46,990 nt of DNA, from assembly GCA_030066685.1 (NCBI GenBank), contig JASJBF010000057.1:1-46990 (forward strand), read 5' to 3'. Below are positions 42,759 to 46,990 of the stretch, one piece after another. A model generated the notes under the pieces. That model ran no database searches. It saw only the letters and a list, made by a program, of their open reading frames with translations, and was not told where the DNA came from. The translations under genes were made by a program, and so were the position numbers. The stretch is from Kiloniellales bacterium (GTDB taxonomy: Bacteria > Pseudomonadota > Alphaproteobacteria > Kiloniellales > JAKSBE01). Within the stretch, counting starts at the first letter, position 1. Each line of letters starts with the position of its first letter.

Positions 42759-43466
42759 ATGGACCAGCCGGAGGGAGTCTTCGAGCGTCTGAAGCAGTCC
42801 TGTGCGGAGGACTGGTCGGCCTACACCGGGCACGCCTTCGTCCGCGGCCTGGGCGACGGCAGCCTGGCCGAGCCCTGCTTCCGCTGGTACCTGGCGCAGG
42901 ACTACCTCTTCCTGATCCACTTCGCCCGGGCCTACGCCCTGGCCGCCTTCAAGAGCGACAACCTGGACGACCTGCGCCAGGCGAGCGCGACCCTGGACGC
43001 CCTGATCAACGGCGAGATGCAGCTGCACCTGAAGTACTGCGCCGGCTGGGGCCTGACCGAGCGCGACATGGCGGCCCTGCCCGAGGCCGAGCAGAACCTC
43101 GCCTACACCCGCTACGTGCTGGAGCGGGGCCTGTCCGGGGACCTGCTCGACCTGCTGGTCGCCCTGGCGCCCTGCGTGCTGGGCTACGGCGAGATCGGCC
43201 GGGCCCTGCTGGCCGACCCGGCGACCCGGCTGGGCGACAACCCCTACCTCGACTGGATCGAGGTCTACGGCGGCAACGAATACCAGGAGGTCGCGGCCGC
43301 CGCCCGGGCGCAGCTCGAAAGGGTCGCCCGGGCCCGGCTCGGCGCCGATCCCGCCGCCTCGCCGCGCTGGCCGGCCCTGGCCGCCACCTTCCGCAGCGCG
43401 ACCCGCCTGGAGGTCGGCTTCTGGGACATGGGCCTGGCGCCGCCGGCCGCCTTCGGCGGCGCCTGA
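42759..43466 (+). CDS. tenA: TenA/thiaminase II family protein
   Basis: 235 residues, all-helical heme-oxygenase-like fold. Thiaminase II regenerates hydroxymethylpyrimidine from degraded thiamine (aminopyrimidine salvage). Catalytic candidates are C139 in LAPCVLGYGEIG (equivalent to Cys135 of B. subtilis TenA) and E218 in RLEVGFWDMGL (equivalent to Glu205); FRWYLAQDYLFLIHFARAY and LDWIEVYGGNEYQEV are family stretches. No thiamine genes or THI-box riboswitch are near; instead it follows the ferredoxin by seven bases. TenA homologues sometimes act on other substrates, so the thiamine role is probable rather than shown. Convergent with DUF302. Confidence 0.9.
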   Translation: MDQPEGVFERLKQSCAEDWSAYTGHAFVRGLGDGSLAEPCFRWYLAQDYLFLIHFARAYALAAFKSDNLDDLRQASATLDALINGEMQLHLKYCAGWGLTERDMAALPEAEQNLAYTRYVLERGLSGDLLDLLVALAPCVLGYGEIGRALLADPATRLGDNPYLDWIEVYGGNEYQEVAAAARAQLERVARARLGADPAASPRWPALAATFRSATRLEVGFWDMGLAPPAAFGGA

Positions 43467-43488
43467 AGCCTGCGTGCGACCGCCCTCG

Positions 43489-43977
43489 CTACTGCGCCGC
43501 CGTGGCCTGCTTGGCGATGCTGGCAAAGACCTCGTCCAGGTCCTTCGCCAGCGTCTTGAGCTTCTCGCCGCCGTCCTCGTAGGGCGCGAAGATCACCGTC
43601 GGCTTGCGGTAGGTGAGGGAGGCCGTGCCGTCGTCGTTCTCGGTGACGTAGAAGCGGATCGGGGCCTCGATCCCGGCCGGGATGCTCGCCTCGAGCATGG
43701 GCACGGCGAAGCGCGGGTGGTAGACGCCGACCACCATGTTGCCGGGGATCACTTTGTCGAAGGCCGCCTTGGCACCGACCGTCGCGCTGGCACGGGTGAC
43801 CAGGCCCATCTTGTGCGCCTTGACCGCCGTGTTCAGGCGCTCGATCAGGGTCTTGTAGCTGTGCGGCGTCTTGGTGGTCACCAGGCCCTCCGGCGCGGCC
43901 GGGGCCGGCCCGGAGATGAAGGCGGCGGCCAAGAGGGCGGCTGCGGGCAACAGACAGGCAAGCGGGCGGTGCGTCAT
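43489..43977 (-). CDS. DUF302 periplasmic protein
   Basis: 162 residues. A signal peptide (PLACLLPAAALLAAAFISGP, then APA-AP) precedes a single DUF302 domain with TKTPHSYKTLIERLNTAVKA, GKAA-type FDKVIPGNMVVGVYHPR and EAPIRFYVTENDDGTASLTY. DUF302 proteins are small alpha-beta proteins in many bacteria; no reaction is established. The gene is convergent with tenA (21 bases between stops) and divergent from the next hydrolase over 77 bases, which are GC-rich without a clear promoter. Confidence 0.88.
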   Translation of the reverse strand: MTHRPLACLLPAAALLAAAFISGPAPAAPEGLVTTKTPHSYKTLIERLNTAVKAHKMGLVTRASATVGAKAAFDKVIPGNMVVGVYHPRFAVPMLEASIPAGIEAPIRFYVTENDDGTASLTYRKPTVIFAPYEDGGEKLKTLAKDLDEVFASIAKQATAAQ

Positions 43978-44054
43978 GGCGGGTTCTCCTACCTCGATCC
44001 GGTGGCACGGATTGGGGCGCCCACTTTAGCCCACTGCCTGCCCACGGCAACTCC

Positions 44055-45431
44055 ATGACCCCCGGCAGCCGAGGGCCCTTGACGGTCCCGGCCTGGCGCG
44101 TCCTGGCCGCCCGGGGCATGCTCTGGCCCTGGATGGACAGCGTGACCTTGCGCCTGATCGTGCGCTGGTACCTGCCGCTGTCCCGGGCCTGGGCATCGGC
44201 CCTGGCTTCCGAAGGTAGCCCGGCAGCCTTCTGGGAAGGCGTCGGGCTGGCCGAGCCGAAGAACGGCCCGGAGCGCGCTCGGGCGGAGGCCGCGATCGCC
44301 GCGGTCCTGCGCCGGGCGGCGGCCTATCGCGAAGCGGAGGCGGCCTGGCGGATTGCCTTCTTTGGTCCGCACGGGATCGCGCCTGGGCACTTGGCCGCAT
44401 TTCAGGACGACCGGATCGCCGCCGCGGAGACCTTGATGCTGACCCGCGGGCGGTTCCTCGGCCTGCACGCGCGTCGCCGCCTGCCGCCGCTGCGCTGGGA
44501 GATTGCGGCGCCGGAGGCGGCCGAGGCGCGCCACGGCCCGCGCCTGTCCGAACCGGAGGCCGCCTTTCCGGCTCTGGAGGAAGCCGAGGTGGCCCAGTCC
44601 CAGGCGTCCGAACGGCGCCACGGTGCGCTGTCCTGGCTCCGCTTCCCGGCGCCCTTGGGTGACACCGCCTGGGCCCGGGTGACGACGCCCGGGGGCATCG
44701 CCGACCCGCCGACCCTGATCTTCCTGCACGGCATCACCATCGAGACCGAGATGTGGCGGGACAGCTTCGATCCGGTGGCGCCACTGGCCCGGGAAGGCAT
44801 CCGGGTGATCCGGCCGGAAGGGCCCTGGCACGGCCGCCGCTGCCTGCCCGGCTTCTACGGCGGCGAGCCTGTGCTCGGGCGGGGGCCGCTCGGCCTGCTG
44901 GAGCTGTTCGGAAACTGGGTCGCCGAGACCTCGGCCTGGATCGCCTGGGCGCGCCGGACCAGCCGCGGCCCGGTTGCGATCGGCGGGATCAGCCTCGGCG
45001 CCCTGACCAGCCAGCTTGTTCTGATCGCCGCCCGGAACTGGCCCGAGGCGCAGCGTCCGGATGCCGCGCTGCTGATGGCCGGCAGCGGTGATCTGCTGGC
45101 CACGGGCTACGAGGGCGCGCTGCCCAGGGCCCTCGACATGCGGCCGCACCTGGCGGAGGCCGGCTGGGAGGAGGCCCAGGTCGCGCGCTGGCTGCCCCTT
45201 CTGGAGCCCCAGGGCCGGCCGCTGCTGGCGCCGGAGCGCATCCTCATGCTGATCGGCCAGGCCGACGAGGTGGCGCCGGCCGAGACCGCGCTGGCCCTGG
45301 CCCGGCGCTGGGCGCTCCCGGAGGCCAACGTCCTGCTGCGCCGGCACCAGGGGCATTTCACCCTCGACCTCGGCGTGACCACCGATCCCGAGCCTCTCCT
45401 GGCCCTGGCACGGCTCCTGAAGCGCCTGTGA
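44055..45431 (+). CDS. Alpha/beta hydrolase, large form with helical N-terminal region
   Basis: 458 residues. The first 200 residues are helical and Ala/Arg-rich with no named domain; the hydrolase domain runs from about 215. [14 protein letters not shown] provides the oxyanion-hole HG, S313 is the nucleophile in [13 protein letters not shown], the acid is likely the Asp in IGQADEVAP and the base the His in RHQGHFTLD. It resembles ABHD18/DUF2048-like hydrolases in arrangement, but this is a weak recollection. No signal peptide is convincing; a hydrophobic stretch [17 protein letters not shown] near residue 37 may be a membrane-associated helix. The start ATG lacks a good ribosome-binding site; ATG 44118 is an alternative. 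Confidence 0.8.
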   Translation: MTPGSRGPLTVPAWRVLAARGMLWPWMDSVTLRLIVRWYLPLSRAWASALASEGSPAAFWEGVGLAEPKNGPERARAEAAIAAVLRRAAAYREAEAAWRIAFFGPHGIAPGHLAAFQDDRIAAAETLMLTRGRFLGLHARRRLPPLRWEIAAPEAAEARHGPRLSEPEAAFPALEEAEVAQSQASERRHGALSWLRFPAPLGDTAWARVTTPGGIADPPTLIFLHGITIETEMWRDSFDPVAPLAREGIRVIRPEGPWHGRRCLPGFYGGEPVLGRGPLGLLELFGNWVAETSAWIAWARRTSRGPVAIGGISLGALTSQLVLIAARNWPEAQRPDAALLMAGSGDLLATGYEGALPRALDMRPHLAEAGWEEAQVARWLPLLEPQGRPLLAPERILMLIGQADEVAPAETALALARRWALPEANVLLRRHQGHFTLDLGVTTDPEPLLALARLLKRL

Positions 45432-45486
45432 ACACGGTGGTTTTGCGACGGTTGCAAGCCGGCCGCCAAACCCTATAGTCCCGGCC

Positions 45487-46611
45487 ATGAACGACCTGGG
45501 GATCGATAAGGCGCCCGCCGAGACGCGGGTCGTGGTGGCCATGTCGGGCGGCGTGGACAGCTCGGTAACGGCGGCGCTGCTGGCCGAGCGGGGCTACGAC
45601 GTCCTCGGCATCACTCTCCAGCTCTACGACCACGGCCAGGCCCTGAACCGCAAGGGCGCCTGCTGCGCCGGGCAGGACATCTACGACGCCCGCCGGGTCG
45701 CCGACCAGCTCGAAATGCCGCACTACGTCCTGGACTACGAGAGCCGTTTTCGGAACAGCGTGATCGAGGACTTCGCCGACAGCTACCTGCGCGGCGAGAC
45801 GCCGATCCCCTGCGTGCGCTGCAACCAGACCGTCAAGTTCCGCGACCTTCTGGCGACCGCCCGCGAGCTCGAGGCCGATGCCCTGGCGACCGGGCACTAC
45901 GTGCGCCGGGTCGGCGGCCCCGCCGGGCCGGAGCTGCACCGCGCCGCCGAGGTCGAGCGCGACCAGAGCTACTTTCTCTTCGCCACCACCCGGGCGCAGC
46001 TCGACTTCCTGCGCTTCCCGCTCGGCGGCCTGCCCAAGGCCGAGACCCGGCGGATCGCCCAGCGCCTGGGCCTCAAGGTGGCCGAGAAGCCGGACAGCCA
46101 GGACATCTGCTTCGTGCCCACGGGCTCCTACGCCCGGGTGGTCGAGCGGCTGCGCCCCGGGGCCGCCGAGCCGGGCGAGATCGTCGACCTCGACGGCCGG
46201 GTCCTGGGCCGCCACGAGGGCATCATCAACTTCACCGTCGGCCAGCGCCGGGGCATCGGCATCGGCGGCACCGCCGAGCCGCTCTTCGTCGTCCGGCTGG
46301 AGCCCGAGGCCCGCCGCGTCGTGGTCGGGCCCAGGTCCGCGCTCGGCCGCGACCTCGTGCGCCTGACCGAGGTCAACTGGCTCGACGCCGAGCCTTTGCC
46401 GGCCGAGGGGCGGGCGGTCGCGGTCAAGCTGCGCTCGGCCAGCGCGCCGGCGCCGGCCCGGGTTGTCCCGGCAAGCGAGGGCGGTGCCGAGCTGCGGCTG
46501 GAGGCGCCCCAGTACGGGGTCTCGCCCGGCCAGGCGGCGGTCTTCTACGAGGGGCCGCGGGTCCTGGGCGGCGGCTGGATCACCGGCGCCGAGCGGTGCG
46601 CGGCGGCCTGA
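45487..46611 (+). CDS. mnmA: tRNA-specific 2-thiouridylase MnmA
   Basis: 374 residues. It inserts sulfur at C2 of the wobble uridine U34 of tRNA-Lys, -Glu and -Gln, using ATP and persulfide sulfur from IscS. The N-terminal PP-loop SGGVDSSV binds ATP; catalytic cysteines are C109 ([12 protein letters not shown]) and C208 ([11 protein letters not shown]), equivalent to E. coli C102 and C199. HxxGQRRG-type [13 protein letters not shown] and the C-terminal beta-barrel domain follow. The start lies 55 bases after the alpha/beta hydrolase stop. It is close to iscS, the usual sulfur donor. Confidence 0.96.
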   Translation: MNDLGIDKAPAETRVVVAMSGGVDSSVTAALLAERGYDVLGITLQLYDHGQALNRKGACCAGQDIYDARRVADQLEMPHYVLDYESRFRNSVIEDFADSYLRGETPIPCVRCNQTVKFRDLLATARELEADALATGHYVRRVGGPAGPELHRAAEVERDQSYFLFATTRAQLDFLRFPLGGLPKAETRRIAQRLGLKVAEKPDSQDICFVPTGSYARVVERLRPGAAEPGEIVDLDGRVLGRHEGIINFTVGQRRGIGIGGTAEPLFVVRLEPEARRVVVGPRSALGRDLVRLTEVNWLDAEPLPAEGRAVAVKLRSASAPAPARVVPASEGGAELRLEAPQYGVSPGQAAVFYEGPRVLGGGWITGAERCAAA

Positions 46612-46672
46612 CGGCAACAGCGCCATTCCGAGACATCAGAGGCCGGGGCAGGAAAGCAGTGGAGCAAGACAT

Positions 46673-46978
46673 ATGAGCCTGGACAGCCTGACCGAAGCGA
46701 TCCGCAGCCAAGCGGCCCTCAACCCGCCGCTCGGCTACAAGGTCAAGTTCGACCTCGGCGACTTGGGGATCATCTTCTGGGACGGCACGGGGGCGACCCC
46801 GGAGATCTCCAACGACGATCTCGGCGCCGCCGACACCACCATGGCCATGGGCGAGGCGGACCTCCAGAGCCTGGTCAACGGCACCCTGGACCCGCAGCTG
46901 GCCTTCATGACCGGCAAGCTCAAGGTGGAGGGCTCGCTCGGCGTGGCGCTCAAGCTAGCCGGGATGATGGGCGACTGA
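46673..46978 (+). CDS. SCP2 sterol-carrier domain protein
   Basis: 101 residues from ATG 46673, with GGAG nine bases upstream. It is a stand-alone SCP2 domain, a small alpha-beta fold with a hydrophobic tunnel that binds lipids or fatty acyl-CoA. Recognisable stretches are YKVKFDLGDLGIIFWDGTG, ADTTMAMGEADLQSLVNGTL, LAFMTGKLKVEGSLGVALKL, the last being the classic SCP2 core. It is cytosolic by sequence. Function in bacteria is generally unproven. It lies 61 bases after mnmA. The last 12 bases of the window are non-coding. Confidence 0.92.
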   Translation: MSLDSLTEAIRSQAALNPPLGYKVKFDLGDLGIIFWDGTGATPEISNDDLGAADTTMAMGEADLQSLVNGTLDPQLAFMTGKLKVEGSLGVALKLAGMMGD

Positions 46979-46990
46979 CCCGGTCGCGGC

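Overview
The window is a gene-dense, GC-rich chromosomal segment from an alphaproteobacterium. Rhodospirillales/Kiloniellales-type is my best guess, and it is an inference. Supporting signs are an NDUFA12-type complex I subunit beside an MlaD protein, the DUF2155/aat/accC-accB/aroQ/DsbA neighbourhood, a stand-alone class II (B12-dependent) ribonucleotide reductase, an RNase E with an acidic insertion in its S1 domain, and an IscR-headed Fe-S operon. I see no phage, insertion sequence, CRISPR array, tRNA or rRNA; the content is core housekeeping.

Layout. 1-9.3 kb: tail of an unknown gene, a CaiB/BaiF CoA-transferase-family protein, then a mostly minus-strand block (DUF482 acyltransferase, RidA, nrdJ, DMT permease, DUF6352-like). 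NrdJ is preceded by a 14-bp inverted repeat and NrdR-like boxes. 9.4-11.9 kb (+): NDUFA12, mlaD, a methyltransferase, a small unknown protein and DUF2155. 11.8-17.0 kb (-): aat, accC, accB, aroQ, a DsbA-like thioredoxin and an M48 metalloprotease with TPR repeats. 17.0-19.8 kb (+): a gamma-glutamyltransferase-like lipoprotein that seems to lack its catalytic threonine, and an aminotransferase. 19.9-22.5 kb (-): rne with a long hairpin-rich leader. 22.9-27.9 kb (+): amidase, penicillin-binding protein 1A and prfB with its programmed +1 frameshift.

At 27.94-28.16 kb lies a 218-bp intergenic mosaic of nested palindromes. Then come a small membrane protein, DUF455, bcp and glnE on the minus strand, a divergent YhdP/AsmA-like giant, and tyrS plus an alpha/beta hydrolase on the minus strand. 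From 38.65 kb a plus-strand cluster joins cysteine synthesis to sulfur use: cysE, iscR, two different cysteine desulfurases, a [2Fe-2S] ferredoxin and tenA, with no scaffold or suf gene in view. After a DUF302 gene (-) follow an alpha/beta hydrolase, mnmA (which uses desulfurase-derived sulfur) and a short SCP2-domain protein.

The observations most worth a second look are the nucleophile-less GGT homologue, the paired desulfurases without a scaffold, the palindrome mosaic with mutually exclusive foldings, the nrdJ operator region, and the convergent 70-bp overlap of DUF2155 and aat. I found no clearly new multi-gene system.
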